A DNA stretch of 64,000 nt from Comamonadaceae bacterium. Its GTDB lineage: Bacteria; Pseudomonadota; Gammaproteobacteria; Burkholderiales; Burkholderiaceae_C. Made by a program: the position numbers and the translations under genes. Every line of letters begins with the position of its first letter. Position 1 is the stretch's first letter. A model generated the notes under the pieces. It did not search any database, was not told where the DNA came from, and saw only the letters and a program-made list of their open reading frames with translations. The stretch lies in contig JAIXRJ010000008.1 in assembly GCA_027485235.1 (NCBI GenBank), positions 1 to 64,000 on the forward strand, written 5' to 3'. Positions 37,737 to 46,499 of this stretch are shown here, one piece after another.

Positions 37737-38483
37737 CAAGGTGCCGATGCCTTCAATGACCACCTCCACCGTGGCACCGGCCTTCATCGGCAAAACACCC
37801 AGCGACGTGCCACAGTAAATGAGATCACCCGGCTCCAGCGTCATGTCCTGCGAGAGGTGGGACACGATCTGCGCCGGGCTGAAAAACATGTCGCTGAAGG
37901 CGTAGTTCTGGCGCTCTCGGCCGTCCACCAGCGTGCGCAGATGGCCATTTGCAGCATCGAAAGCGGTGTCAATCACCGGCCCAAAGGCTGCAAAGCCGTC
38001 AAAGCTTTTGGCGCGCGTCCACTGGGGGAAGGAAGCGTCGCGTTGAATGAGCTCAAGCGCCGTGACATCGTTGCCGCACGTGTAGCCAAAAATGCAGTGG
38101 GGCGCATCCTGCACGCTGACGTGGCGCGCGGTGTTGCCGATCACCAGCACCAATTCGCCCTCAAAGACCACGCGTCCGGTGTAGCTGGTAGGCAAGGCAA
38201 TCGCTTGCTGGTGGCCTGCTGCCGCGCCGGGGGACTTCATAAAGTAAAGGGGTTCGGTGGGCGCCGACCAGCCATTCTTGTCTGCGGCAGATCGGAAGTT
38301 GTTCCATAGCCCGATGACTTTGCCCGGCAAGCAGGGAGGCAACCACTGCAGGTCGGCAGCCGACACGGTCTTGCCGGTGGGCCGAAAGGCTTCGAACAGG
38401 GCCCCGCCGTGCTCATGAACGGTCTGCTGCACCAGCACCCCGGTCACCACCGCACCATCCTGTAAGTACCGCAACCACTGCAT
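37719..38483 (-). CDS. Fumarylacetoacetate hydrolase (FAH) family protein
   Basis: 254 residues. Metal-binding and fold motifs: LPGKVIGLWNNFRSAADKNG, VVFEGELVLVIGNTARHV (Glu ligands), IFGYTCGNDVTALELIQRDA (Asp) and QWTRAKSFDGFAAFGPVI; C-terminal PGDLIYCGTSLGVLPMK. Members hydrolyse, isomerise or decarboxylate beta-diketo or 2-hydroxymuconate-type acids. AGGGAG precedes the ATG at 38483. It converges with the PanE-like gene, overlapping its last 18 bases, so both ends are tightly packed. Upstream lies the third acnB fragment. Confidence 0.9.
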   Translation of the reverse strand: MQWLRYLQDGAVVTGVLVQQTVHEHGGALFEAFRPTGKTVSAADLQWLPPCLPGKVIGLWNNFRSAADKNGWSAPTEPLYFMKSPGAAAGHQQAIALPTSYTGRVVFEGELVLVIGNTARHVSVQDAPHCIFGYTCGNDVTALELIQRDASFPQWTRAKSFDGFAAFGPVIDTAFDAANGHLRTLVDGRERQNYAFSDMFFSPAQIVSHLSQDMTLEPGDLIYCGTSLGVLPMKAGATVEVVIEGIGTLSNRYG

Positions 38484-38553
38484 CGCAAGCTCCCTGAATG
38501 AATGCCATATTTGAGTGTAATCCATTCGAAAACGTCCAAGTGTCCAAGCCTTG

Positions 38554-38672
38554 GATGCCAGGCAGCCCTTGTGCATGGGCAAGCAAGCCCTGCTGCGCGA
38601 GGCCGCTACGGTGGTGTCCAGCCCCCTGCGCAACTTGGCCAGTGCCGAGGTGTCAGCCATCCCGTCTAAGCA
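38554..38672 (+). pseudogene. acnB: Decayed fragment of acnB 3' region (copy 3)
   Basis: Within the 309-bp gap between FAH and the MBL gene, ATGCCAGGCAGCCCTTGTGC aligns with acnB from 24562, with a small deletion that shifts the frame. The frame then reads LCMGKQALLREAATVVSSPL, RNLASAEVSAI, against acn[32 protein letters not shown]; about 35 bases between the RN and ASAE segments are missing. A remnant only. The rest of the gap (38673-38792) has no recognised feature. Confidence 0.75.
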
Positions 38673-38792
38673 GGATTTGATTGGGCCGCATGCCACCCAA
38701 TGCCCCTTGTAGCAGTATGGGCAATCAGGGCCTTGAGCCAGGCAAGGCAAGTGCAGCGTATTCTGCAATGCCATTTTTGAAGGAAGCTGAGC

Positions 38793-39755
38793 ATGTTGAA
38801 GCGTCGTCATTTTTTAGGTGCAGGCATGGCCGGTGCGACTGCGCTGACTTTTTCCTCTGTCTGGTCTCAAAACACCCCCCAATTCGGCGCGCCCGACTTG
38901 CCTGCGGTGGGCTTTCGCCGCATGAAGCTGGGAAATATGGAGATCATTGCCCTGAACGATGGCGCATTGCGCCGTCCCTTGGGTCAAGAGTTTGTGCCCG
39001 CTGTACCGCTTGACCAAGTCAAAGCCTTGCTGGCCACCCAAAGCTTGCCCACCGATTACATCGATATCCCTTTCACCCCTTTCCTGCTGGTCAACGGCAA
39101 CCAACGCTATTTGTTTGACACCGGTTTTGCTGACAACGGCCCGCCCACCACCGGCAAGTTGCTGGGCAACTTGGCTGCTGCAGGCTTCAAGCCTGAAGAC
39201 ATCAACAATGTGGTGTTGAGTCATTTTCATGGCGACCACATCAATGGTTTGCGCTTCAAAAACGGCAACTTGGTTTACCCCAATGCACGCGTGCATGTGC
39301 CTGCACCCGAGCATGCTTTCTGGACGGATGAAGCCCGCATCGCGGCAGCGCCTGCACCCATGCAAGGCGCTTTTGGTGCCGTCAAACGTGCCTTGACAGG
39401 CTTGTCGTCAGACCAGTTGGTCAAGTTTGAGCCAGGCAGTACCTTGGCCCCGGGCCTTCAGTCGGTGGCGGCCTTTGGCCACACTCCGGGACACACCTTG
39501 TTCACGGTGCGCTCTGAAGGCCAGTCGTTTGCCTACGTGGCCGACATCACGAACGTGCCGTCCTTGTTTGCACGCAACCCCGATTGGTCCGTGCTGTTTG
39601 ACATGAACCCCGAGATGGCCCGCCAAAGCCGTCGCCGCATCTTTGACATGCTGGTCAAAGAAAAAATGATGGCCGGTGGCTTCCACTTCCCGTTCCCGGC
39701 TTTTGGTTCCATTGCGCCCTCGGGCAACGGCTACCAGTTTGTGCCGGTGACCTGA
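38793..39755 (+). CDS. MBL-fold metallohydrolase, exported
   Basis: 320 residues. The N-terminus MLKRRHFLGAGMAGATALTF is a twin-arginine-like signal. The metallo-beta-lactamase fold is shown by VVLSHFHGDHINGL (HxHxDH metal site), FGHTPGHTLFTV, and the Asp in AYVADITNV with FHFPFPAFGSI near the C-terminus supplying the last His. Similar proteins include exported lactonase-like and arylsulfatase-like hydrolases; the substrate is unknown. GAAGGAAG lies upstream of the ATG. Followed by a clear terminator, so monocistronic. Confidence 0.9.
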   Translation: MLKRRHFLGAGMAGATALTFSSVWSQNTPQFGAPDLPAVGFRRMKLGNMEIIALNDGALRRPLGQEFVPAVPLDQVKALLATQSLPTDYIDIPFTPFLLVNGNQRYLFDTGFADNGPPTTGKLLGNLAAAGFKPEDINNVVLSHFHGDHINGLRFKNGNLVYPNARVHVPAPEHAFWTDEARIAAAPAPMQGAFGAVKRALTGLSSDQLVKFEPGSTLAPGLQSVAAFGHTPGHTLFTVRSEGQSFAYVADITNVPSLFARNPDWSVLFDMNPEMARQSRRRIFDMLVKEKMMAGGFHFPFPAFGSIAPSGNGYQFVPVT

Positions 39756-39781
39756 CAACTGCGCTGTCGCTGCACATGCTC

Positions 39782-39811
39782 AAGCCCGGGCCAAGCAGCC
39801 CGGGCTTTTTT
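39782..39811 (+). terminator. Rho-independent terminator of the MBL gene
   Basis: Perfect 9-bp stem AAGCCCGGG / CCCGGGCTT with an eight-base loop, followed by a T-tract ending at 39811, 26 bases after the stop codon. Confidence 0.9.
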
Positions 39812-39922
39812 GTGTCCGTTTTGGACACTGGCCAGCCCAGTGCATGGCTAACATGGCCCCTGCGCCAAGCGTGACAAGCGCAAAGCAGTTTGGCATGACC
39901 TGTTTTTTTCGGAGACCTTGAC

Positions 39923-40918
39923 ATGAAAACCACCACCCTGGGCAAAAGCCCCCTGAAAATTTCCCGCCTGTGTTTAGGCACCATGATGTTGGGTGACCAG
40001 ACGCCTTTGGAAGATGCGCGCAGCATCGTGGCCGATGCACAAGAAAAAGGTTGCAACTTCATCGACACTGCCGACGTGTACACCTTGGGCAAATCCGAAG
40101 AGATGGTGGGCCAAATCCTCAAGGGGCAACGCCAGCATTGGGTCTTGGCCAGCAAGGTCGGCAACCCGATGTCGGAGCAACCGAATCACCGAGGCTACTC
40201 GCGCAGTTGGATGTTGCGGGCATGTGAGGACAGCCTGCGCCGCCTGGACACCGATCACCTGGACATTTATTACCTGCACCGCGACTACAACGGCATGAAC
40301 CTGGAAGAGCCTTTGCGGGCCATCGAGGCTTTGTTGCGGGACGGCAAGATCCGCTACTGGGGGGTGTCCAATTTCCGGGGCTGGCGCATCGCCGAGATGG
40401 TGAACATGGCGCGCCAGATGAACATGCCAGGCCCCGTGGTTTGCCAACCTTATTACAACCTGCTGAACCGTTTGCCCGAGGTGGAAATTTTGGAGGCCTG
40501 CGGCCATTACGGTTTGGGCGTGGTGCCCTACAGCCCGATCGCGCGTGGCGTGCTCACGGGCAAATATGCCCCGGGCCAAGCCCCCGCAGAGGGCAGCCGG
40601 GCCGCCCGTGGCGACAAGCGCATCATGGAGACGGAGTTTCGCGCCGAATCCCTTCAAATTGCGCAAACCTTGCGCCAGCATTGCGAGCAAAAGGGTGTGT
40701 CGCTGGCGCACTTTGCCACGGCCTGGGTGCTGGCCAACCGCCATGTGAGTGCGGTCATTGCTGGCCCGCGCACGCTGGCGCAGTGGCAAGACTATGCCGG
40801 GGCGCTGGAGGTGCACATCACCGCCGAAGACGAGGCCTTGGTCGACAGCCTGGTGGTCTCAGGCCATCCATCGTCACCGGGCTACAACGACCCGTCTTAT
40901 CCCTTGAACGGTCGTTGA
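39923..40918 (+). CDS. Aldo/keto reductase
   Basis: 331 residues, TIM barrel NADPH-dependent oxidoreductase. Catalytic tetrad visible: Asp and Tyr in NFIDTADVYTLGKSE, Lys in WVLASKVGNP, His in DIYYLHRDYNG. The C-terminal coenzyme site is AVIAGPRTLAQWQDYAGAL. The subfamily (YajO/tas-like) acts on various aldehydes. GGAGA precedes the ATG. No partner gene is obvious; a toxin-antitoxin pair follows. Confidence 0.92.
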   Translation: MKTTTLGKSPLKISRLCLGTMMLGDQTPLEDARSIVADAQEKGCNFIDTADVYTLGKSEEMVGQILKGQRQHWVLASKVGNPMSEQPNHRGYSRSWMLRACEDSLRRLDTDHLDIYYLHRDYNGMNLEEPLRAIEALLRDGKIRYWGVSNFRGWRIAEMVNMARQMNMPGPVVCQPYYNLLNRLPEVEILEACGHYGLGVVPYSPIARGVLTGKYAPGQAPAEGSRAARGDKRIMETEFRAESLQIAQTLRQHCEQKGVSLAHFATAWVLANRHVSAVIAGPRTLAQWQDYAGALEVHITAEDEALVDSLVVSGHPSSPGYNDPSYPLNGR

Positions 40919-40968
40919 AACCCTCCTGTCTTTGTTTCACTGACAGCCGCCGGAGGCCGCAGAGGCCA

Positions 40969-41005
40969 TTGACAATCTCTTTTGAATTTCTGTACAGTCC
41001 GTACA
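40969..41005 (+). promoter_or_regulatory. Promoter and operator of the toxin-antitoxin pair
   Basis: TTGACA (40969-40974) and TACAGT (40992-40997) are spaced by 17 bp. The -10 lies inside an inverted repeat TGTAC-AGTCC-GTACA (40991-41005), a good candidate operator for autorepression by the antitoxin, as is usual for such modules. Confidence 0.7.
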
Positions 41006-41022
41006 TAAACAAGGAGTTGGCC

Positions 41023-41286
41023 ATGTCAAGCACACCGCAATACGGACTCGAACAAGCCCGCGCTCAATTGCCGCTCATCGCCTCGGAGGCGGCCGCGGGG
41101 TGCAGTACTGTGATCACGCGCCACGGCAAACCGGTGGCGGTCGTGGTGCCGGTGGCCCAGTGGCGTGAGGCACAAGCCCGCTCATCGAAGCAAGGCGGTG
41201 TCCTGGCCTTGCGTGGTTCGGGGCGCGGCTTGTGGCCGGAGGGTGCGGCCCCGGCGGTGGCCCAGCTGCGCGAAGAGTGGGCTTGA
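41023..41286 (+). CDS. Antitoxin, Phd/YefM family
   Basis: 87 residues. The N-terminal DNA-binding and dimerisation fold is recognisable from YGLEQARAQLPLIASEAAAG and TVITRHGKPVAVVVPVAQWR. The C-terminal tail (GRGLWPEGAAPAVAQLREEW) would bind and cover the toxin. AAGGAG is placed correctly before the ATG at 41023. The stop is directly followed by the toxin start codon. Represses its own promoter with the toxin in characterised relatives. Confidence 0.88.
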   Translation: MSSTPQYGLEQARAQLPLIASEAAAGCSTVITRHGKPVAVVVPVAQWREAQARSSKQGGVLALRGSGRGLWPEGAAPAVAQLREEWA

Positions 41287-41739
41287 GTGGTGGCGAAGCC
41301 TGCCCCTGCTGGTGCCTTGCTTTGGGGCGGCCTGAGCGAAGGGGCCACGGTGCTGGTGGACACCGCGCCCTGGATTTACCTGCTCGAAGACCATGCCGAA
41401 TTCGCGCCTCGTTTTCTGGGCCTGTTTGAAGCCGCAGAGCGCGGCCAGATCCAACTGGCCCTGAGCACCGTGACCTTGGCCGAGGTGCTGACAGGACCTT
41501 TCCAGGCGGGTCAGACGGCTTTGGCCAAACGTTACGAGGTGGCTTTGGGCGCTTACCAACGGGTGCCTTTGTCGGCGGAGGTGGCCAGTCTAGCCGCGCA
41601 GTTGCGGGTGCAATACCGCCTGAAGCTGCCCGATGCGGTGCAGCTGGCCTCGGCGCTGCAGATCGGGGCGGCGGCCTTGGTCACGCATGACCGTGATTTT
41701 TCTTGGGTGCAGGGCTTGCCGGTGTTGATGGGTCCTTGA
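41287..41739 (+). CDS. Toxin, PIN domain (VapC-like) ribonuclease
   Basis: 150 residues. The four acidic positions of the PIN nuclease site are present: Asp in ATVLVDTAPWIYLLED, Glu in STVTLAEVLTGPF, Asp in LKLPDAVQLASALQ and Asp in ALVTHDRDFSWV. GTG start immediately after the antitoxin stop. PIN toxins cleave specific RNAs such as initiator tRNA; the target here is unknown. The pairing of PIN with a Phd/YefM-type antitoxin is common in proteobacteria. Confidence 0.9.
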   Translation: MVAKPAPAGALLWGGLSEGATVLVDTAPWIYLLEDHAEFAPRFLGLFEAAERGQIQLALSTVTLAEVLTGPFQAGQTALAKRYEVALGAYQRVPLSAEVASLAAQLRVQYRLKLPDAVQLASALQIGAAALVTHDRDFSWVQGLPVLMGP

Positions 41740-41800
41740 TGCACACGCCTTCGACCAAATGCTTGAAATTGCAAACCTGGGCTTGCCGCACAATCCCCGC

Positions 41801-43003
41801 ATGACAAGCCATGAGCACAAACAGGTGGTGATCGCGGGCGGTGGCATTGGTGGCCTTGCCGCTGCCGTGGCGTGTGCGCAGCGTGGGGTGCCGGTGCAGT
41901 TGCTCGAGCGCGCAGCGCAGCTGAGCGAGGTGGGTGCGGGCATCCAGATCGGGCCGAATGTGACGCGCATTTTGCAGGCCTGGGGCCTGGGTGCGGCGCT
42001 GTCGCAAGTGGCGGCTTTCCCTGAACAGTTGCAAGCGCGTGCGGCCCAAACCGGGCGGGTGTTGGGCACTTTGCGTTTGGGCAAGCGGGCGCAAGCGCGG
42101 TATGGCGCCCCATACGCGACCATCCACCGGACTGATTTGCAGGGCTTGCTGCTCCGGGCTTCCCAAGCTGCCGGGGTGGACATGCTGCTGGGGCAGACTG
42201 TGCAAGGCTGGCAGGACACCGAAGCGGCTTTGCAAGTGAATACTGCGCAAGGCCTCAGCTTGCAAGCCAGTGCCTTGATCGGTGCCGATGGGGTGTGGAG
42301 CGCGGTGCGCCAACAACTGTTGGGCGATGCCCCGGCGCGTTTTACCGGGCACCTGGCGTATCGGGCGCTGGTGGCGCAGGCCGATTTGCCTGGGCATTTG
42401 CGTTCAACCGAAGTCACCGTATGGCTGGGGCCGCGCCTGCATGTGGTGCATTACCCGGTGCGCGGCGGGCAGTGGCTTAACCTGGTGGCCATCGTGCATG
42501 GCGAAAAGCCACAACAAGCCCATGAATGGGATCAGGCGGGGCACACCCAAGCGCTCATGCAGGCCATGGGCGCGGTGGGCCGTGAGTTGCACGAGCGCGT
42601 GGCATCGGTGCCGTCTTGGCGGCAGTGGGCGCTGCACGACCGTGCGCCGATGACCGCTCCCCAAGAGATGGCGCAAGGCCGCGTGGCCTTGCTGGGGGAT
42701 GCTGCGCACCCGATGCGGCCGTATCTGGCGCAGGGCGCGGGCATGGCCATCGAAGACGCACAGGCCTTGGCGCAGTGCCTGAGCCAGCGCAGCGCGACAG
42801 TGCCCGAGCAGCTGCAGGCCTATGCCGAGCAACGCTGGGCACGCAACGCCCGCGTGCAGGCGCGGGCGATCCGGAATGGCCGCATCTTCCACGCGACAGG
42901 CCCTGTAGCTTGGGGGCGCAATATGTCGATGCGACTCATGGGTGAGCGTGTGATGGATGTGCCATGGTTGTATGGCGATGGACCGATTTCGGACAGTCAA
43001 TAA
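41801..43003 (+). CDS. FAD-dependent monooxygenase (salicylate / 3-hydroxybenzoate hydroxylase-like)
   Basis: 400 residues, group A flavoprotein monooxygenase. FAD motifs: VVIAGGGIGGLAAAVACAQ at the N-terminus, ASALIGADGVWSAVRQQL (DG motif) near residue 160, and RVALLGDAAHPMRPYLAQGA (GD motif) near residue 285. The NADH-linked subfamily of 3-hydroxybenzoate 6-hydroxylase and salicylate hydroxylase is the closest by pattern; substrate uncertain. ATG at 41801 has CCCCGC upstream, not a strong ribosome-binding site. The longer frame upstream is not needed for the fold. Confidence 0.87.
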   Translation: MTSHEHKQVVIAGGGIGGLAAAVACAQRGVPVQLLERAAQLSEVGAGIQIGPNVTRILQAWGLGAALSQVAAFPEQLQARAAQTGRVLGTLRLGKRAQARYGAPYATIHRTDLQGLLLRASQAAGVDMLLGQTVQGWQDTEAALQVNTAQGLSLQASALIGADGVWSAVRQQLLGDAPARFTGHLAYRALVAQADLPGHLRSTEVTVWLGPRLHVVHYPVRGGQWLNLVAIVHGEKPQQAHEWDQAGHTQALMQAMGAVGRELHERVASVPSWRQWALHDRAPMTAPQEMAQGRVALLGDAAHPMRPYLAQGAGMAIEDAQALAQCLSQRSATVPEQLQAYAEQRWARNARVQARAIRNGRIFHATGPVAWGRNMSMRLMGERVMDVPWLYGDGPISDSQ

Positions 43004-43023
43004 ACTTTCAGGGACTTTTCTTC

Positions 43024-44229
43024 ATGACACCACGTCCATCCAACCCATTCACCGCCGCCTTTGTGCTGGTCAGTGCTTTGCTTGCACCCGCCGCTTGGGC
43101 GCAAAGCACCGATTTATCGGCCTGCATGGCCGAGCTGCGCCCAGCTGCGCGCACGGGCAAGGTGAGCGACGCCACCTGGGCGCGCCACACGGCAGGCCTG
43201 CAGGCCGACTTCAGCGTGATCGAGAAGCTGAACTTTCAGCCCGAGTTTCGCACCGCCATTTGGGACTACCTGTCGGCGTTGGTGGACGAGGAACGCGTGA
43301 GCGATGGCGCGGCGCGTTTGACGCAGCACCGCCAGGCGCTGGTGCGTGCCGAAGAGCGTTTTGGCGTGGACCCGGCCACGGTGGTGGCGGTGTGGGGCGT
43401 GGAGAGCAATTTTGGCCAGACCTTTGGCAAATACCCTTTGGTGCAGGCACTGGGCACGCTGTCTTGCCACGGCCGGCGTCAAAGTTATTTCAGGGGCGAA
43501 TTTTTGGCGGCGCTGCGCATTTTGCAAGCCGGGCACATCGCGCCTGAGCGCTTCGTGGGTTCTTGGGCGGGGGCCTTTGGGCACACCCAATTCATGCCCA
43601 CGACCTTTGAGCGCTTGGCGGTGGACTTTGATGGCGATGGCCGTGCCGATTTGATGGACAGCAGCGTGGACGCGCTGGGATCGACCGCCAACTTTTTGGC
43701 CCGTGCGGGCTGGCAGCGCGGCTTGCCCTGGGGCATCGAGGTGAAGTTGCCAGCGGGCATTTCGTTGGCCGGAGAAGGCCGCCGCACCAAGCGCCCGGTG
43801 TCTGAATGGACCGCCCGTGGCGTGCGCCGCATCGATGGCGCTGCTTTGCCAGAAAGTTTGGGCAACGTGGGCTTGCTGACGCTGGCCGGTGCCAACGGCC
43901 CGGCGTTTTTGGTGACGCGCAACTTTGATGCGCTTTACAGCTACAACGCCGCCGAAAGTTATGGCCTGGCGATAGCCCACCTGAGCGACCGTCTGCGTGG
44001 TGGTGGCCCCTTCGCCACGCCTTGGCCGACCGACGACGCAGGCTTGTCACGCGCCGAGCGGCGCGAGCTGCAGGGCTTGCTGACGATGCGCGGCCACGAC
44101 ATCGGCCCCATCGACGGCATGTTGGGCGACAAATCGCGCGAGGCGATCCGCGCCGAACAAAAGCGTCTGGGCATGGAGGCCAATGGCCGTGGTGGCCAAA
44201 AAATCCTCAAGACGCTGCGTGGGGGCTGA
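43024..44229 (+). CDS. Lytic murein transglycosylase B (MltB family) with peptidoglycan-binding domain
   Basis: 401 residues: signal peptide (VLVSALLAPAAWAQS), an SLT catalytic domain (about 90-320) and a C-terminal peptidoglycan-binding helix bundle (about 335-400, RRELQGLLTMRGHDIGPIDG). The catalytic Glu is in VVAVWGVESNFGQTFGKYPL, and GAFGHTQFMPTTFERLAVDF is typical of MltB. Cleaves the glycan strand to 1,6-anhydromuropeptides in the periplasm. No lipobox Cys at the signal cleavage site, so it is probably soluble. Starts 20 bp after the monooxygenase. Confidence 0.93.
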   Translation: MTPRPSNPFTAAFVLVSALLAPAAWAQSTDLSACMAELRPAARTGKVSDATWARHTAGLQADFSVIEKLNFQPEFRTAIWDYLSALVDEERVSDGAARLTQHRQALVRAEERFGVDPATVVAVWGVESNFGQTFGKYPLVQALGTLSCHGRRQSYFRGEFLAALRILQAGHIAPERFVGSWAGAFGHTQFMPTTFERLAVDFDGDGRADLMDSSVDALGSTANFLARAGWQRGLPWGIEVKLPAGISLAGEGRRTKRPVSEWTARGVRRIDGAALPESLGNVGLLTLAGANGPAFLVTRNFDALYSYNAAESYGLAIAHLSDRLRGGGPFATPWPTDDAGLSRAERRELQGLLTMRGHDIGPIDGMLGDKSREAIRAEQKRLGMEANGRGGQKILKTLRGG

Positions 44230-44231
44230 GC

Positions 44232-46499
44232 TCACACCCCCAAAGGCAAAGCCCGTTGCCGTTTGCCCGTGAGGGCAAACAGCGCATTGCCCACAGCCGG
44301 GGCCAGTGGTGGCACGGCCGGTTCGCCCACACCCGCCGGGTGGCGGGTGCTGGGCACGATGTGGGTTTCCACCACCGGGGTCTGACTGAGCGTGAGCATG
44401 GGGGCGTCAGCAAAGTTGCTTTGTTGCACCTCGCCGCCCACGATGTCGATCTTGCCGAACAGCGCGGCGCTCAGGGCATAGACCACGCTGCTTTCCATTT
44501 GCTGGGCCACGGTGCCGGGGTTGACCACGGTGCCACAGTCGATGGCACACACCACGCGGTGCACGCGGATCTGGCCTTCGGTCAGCGAGACCTCGGCCAC
44601 TTGGGCCACGATGGAGCCAAAGGATTTGTGCAGCGCAATGCCCCGCGCACGGCCTGCGGGCAGGGGTTTGCCCCAAGCCGCTTTGTCGGCCGCCAACTGC
44701 AGCACGGCAGCGTAACGCGGTGCGTCTTTCAGCAGTTTCAAGCGGAAGGCCAGTGGGTCTTGTTTCGTGGCCGCGGCCAGCTCGTCGATGAAGCTTTCCG
44801 AGAAGAAGGCGTTGTGCGAATGGCCGACCGAGCGCCAAAAGCCCACGGGCACGCCGGACTTGGTGGCCACATGGCTCATGTGTTGGCTGGCAAAACCGTA
44901 GGGCAAATCGAACAAACCTTCGGACGCGGTTTTGTCGGGCATGTCGATGGGGCCCGACAGGTGGGGCGCTGCACGCGCCATCCAGCGCGGGGTGATGGCG
45001 TCACCGGCCGACTTGATGCGCAAACTGGTGACTTCGCCTTTGTCGTCCAGCGAAGCCTGGAACTTGGCCAGGTGCATGGGTCGGTAAAAGTCGTGCTTCA
45101 TGTCCTCTTCGCGTGACCAGCTCAGTTGCACCGGCTGGCCTTCACAGGCCATGGCGACTTGCACGGCTTGGCCGACAAAGTCAACGTCCAGGCGACGACC
45201 GAAACCACCGCCCAGTTGGGTGACATGGACGGTGACTTGGTCCTTGTCGACTTTGGCCACTTTGGCGGCCATGTCGCGGGCCATTTGCGGCACTTGGGTG
45301 GGCACCCAGATCTCGACCTTGCCATCTTTGACCTGGGCCGTGCAGTTCATTGGCTCCATCGTGGCGTGGGCCAGATAAGGCGCTTGGTACAGCGCATCGA
45401 TGCGGGTGGCAGCAGCTTTTTCGGCTTGGGTGGGCACGCCTTGTTCGTGGAAGGTGAAACCGCTTTCTTCGTTCAAAGCCTTGAGCAGGTCGGCCTGGAT
45501 GCGCTGGGTGTCCACTTTGCCCGTGGCAGGGGCCTGCCACTGCACTTTGACGGCCTGCACGCCTTGGCGTGCGTGCCAGGTGGTTTGGCCCACCACGGCC
45601 AAGCCTGCCGTGCCGCCGCCCCAGGCATCGAGCGGCACAACTTTGGAAACGCCTTTCAGCACCAAGGCGTCTATCGTGTCCATGGACGCAGCGCTGCCGC
45701 CCAGCATGGGGCACATCTGCACCGCGGCAAACAGCATGCCGGGCAGTCGCACGTCCAAGCCGAAGGTGGCTTGGCCTGTGACTTTGGAGGGGATGTCGGT
45801 GCGCGGGGCGGCTTGACCGATGAGCTGCCACTTCTCGCGCGATTTGGTTTGGATGCCCGAGGGCGTGCTGCCCGATGCAGCGGCCACCATCTGGCCGTAG
45901 TGCGCGGACTGGCCTGAGGCGTGTTGCATCACGCCTTGGGCCACGGTGATCTCGCTGGCAGGCACTTTCCACGCAGCAGCAGCGGCTTGTACCAAACTCG
46001 CACGCGCCGTGGCAGCGGCCATGCGCAGAGGGTCCCACAGGTCGGCGATCGACGACGAGCCGCCGGTGGCGTTGAGGCCCAGTTCGCGGGCGACTTTGCC
46101 CACCAGCCATTCGCCCATCTTGATCTTGGTGGGCTTGTGCTCGCCTTCGCTGTCCAGCGGGTGAAAAGGCAGGCTGGCGACCAGCATGGCCACGTTGCCG
46201 TAGATGCTGTCGCCACCGGCTTGCTCCAGACGCACGCGGTCCAGCGGCACATCGAGTTCTTCGGCCACCAACATGGCCAGTGCGGTGTGGATACCCTGGC
46301 CCATTTCGCTGCGGGGCATGGCCAGCACCACTGCGCCGTCGGCAGCGATCTTGATCCAGCCGTTCAAGGCCACATCGCCATCGGTTTTGAGCATCAACTC
46401 GGGCGAGCCCAGGCGCGAACGTGCGGGCATGACGCCCCAGCCGACTACCAAGGCGCCGGTTGCTCCGAGGGCGCTGAGTAACCAGGTGCGGCGCTTCAT
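44232..46499 (-). CDS. Molybdopterin-binding subunit of a xanthine dehydrogenase-family hydroxylase (isoquinoline 1-oxidoreductase beta-like)
   Basis: 755 residues. A twin-arginine-like N-terminus (MKRRTWLLSALGATGALVV) suggests export with its partner. Molybdenum-cofactor domain motifs: MPRSEMGQGIHTALAMLVAE, QLGGGFGRRLDVDF, GFWRSVGHSHNAFFSESFID, and the C-terminal active-site region HPAGVGEPAVPPLAPAVGNA with the conserved Glu. This single-chain arrangement plus a 2Fe-2S subunit, without a FAD subunit, is that of isoquinoline/aldehyde oxidoreductases which pass electrons to cytochromes. The ATG overlaps the partner stop as ATGA. Confidence 0.92.
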   Translation of the reverse strand: MKRRTWLLSALGATGALVVGWGVMPARSRLGSPELMLKTDGDVALNGWIKIAADGAVVLAMPRSEMGQGIHTALAMLVAEELDVPLDRVRLEQAGGDSIYGNVAMLVASLPFHPLDSEGEHKPTKIKMGEWLVGKVARELGLNATGGSSSIADLWDPLRMAAATARASLVQAAAAAWKVPASEITVAQGVMQHASGQSAHYGQMVAAASGSTPSGIQTKSREKWQLIGQAAPRTDIPSKVTGQATFGLDVRLPGMLFAAVQMCPMLGGSAASMDTIDALVLKGVSKVVPLDAWGGGTAGLAVVGQTTWHARQGVQAVKVQWQAPATGKVDTQRIQADLLKALNEESGFTFHEQGVPTQAEKAAATRIDALYQAPYLAHATMEPMNCTAQVKDGKVEIWVPTQVPQMARDMAAKVAKVDKDQVTVHVTQLGGGFGRRLDVDFVGQAVQVAMACEGQPVQLSWSREEDMKHDFYRPMHLAKFQASLDDKGEVTSLRIKSAGDAITPRWMARAAPHLSGPIDMPDKTASEGLFDLPYGFASQHMSHVATKSGVPVGFWRSVGHSHNAFFSESFIDELAAATKQDPLAFRLKLLKDAPRYAAVLQLAADKAAWGKPLPAGRARGIALHKSFGSIVAQVAEVSLTEGQIRVHRVVCAIDCGTVVNPGTVAQQMESSVVYALSAALFGKIDIVGGEVQQSNFADAPMLTLSQTPVVETHIVPSTRHPAGVGEPAVPPLAPAVGNALFALTGKRQRALPLGV

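Noticed and set aside
38484..38810. 109-residue N-terminal extension of the FAH protein
   Set aside because: It runs antisense through the acnB fragment, and a good start with AGGGAG exists at 38483.
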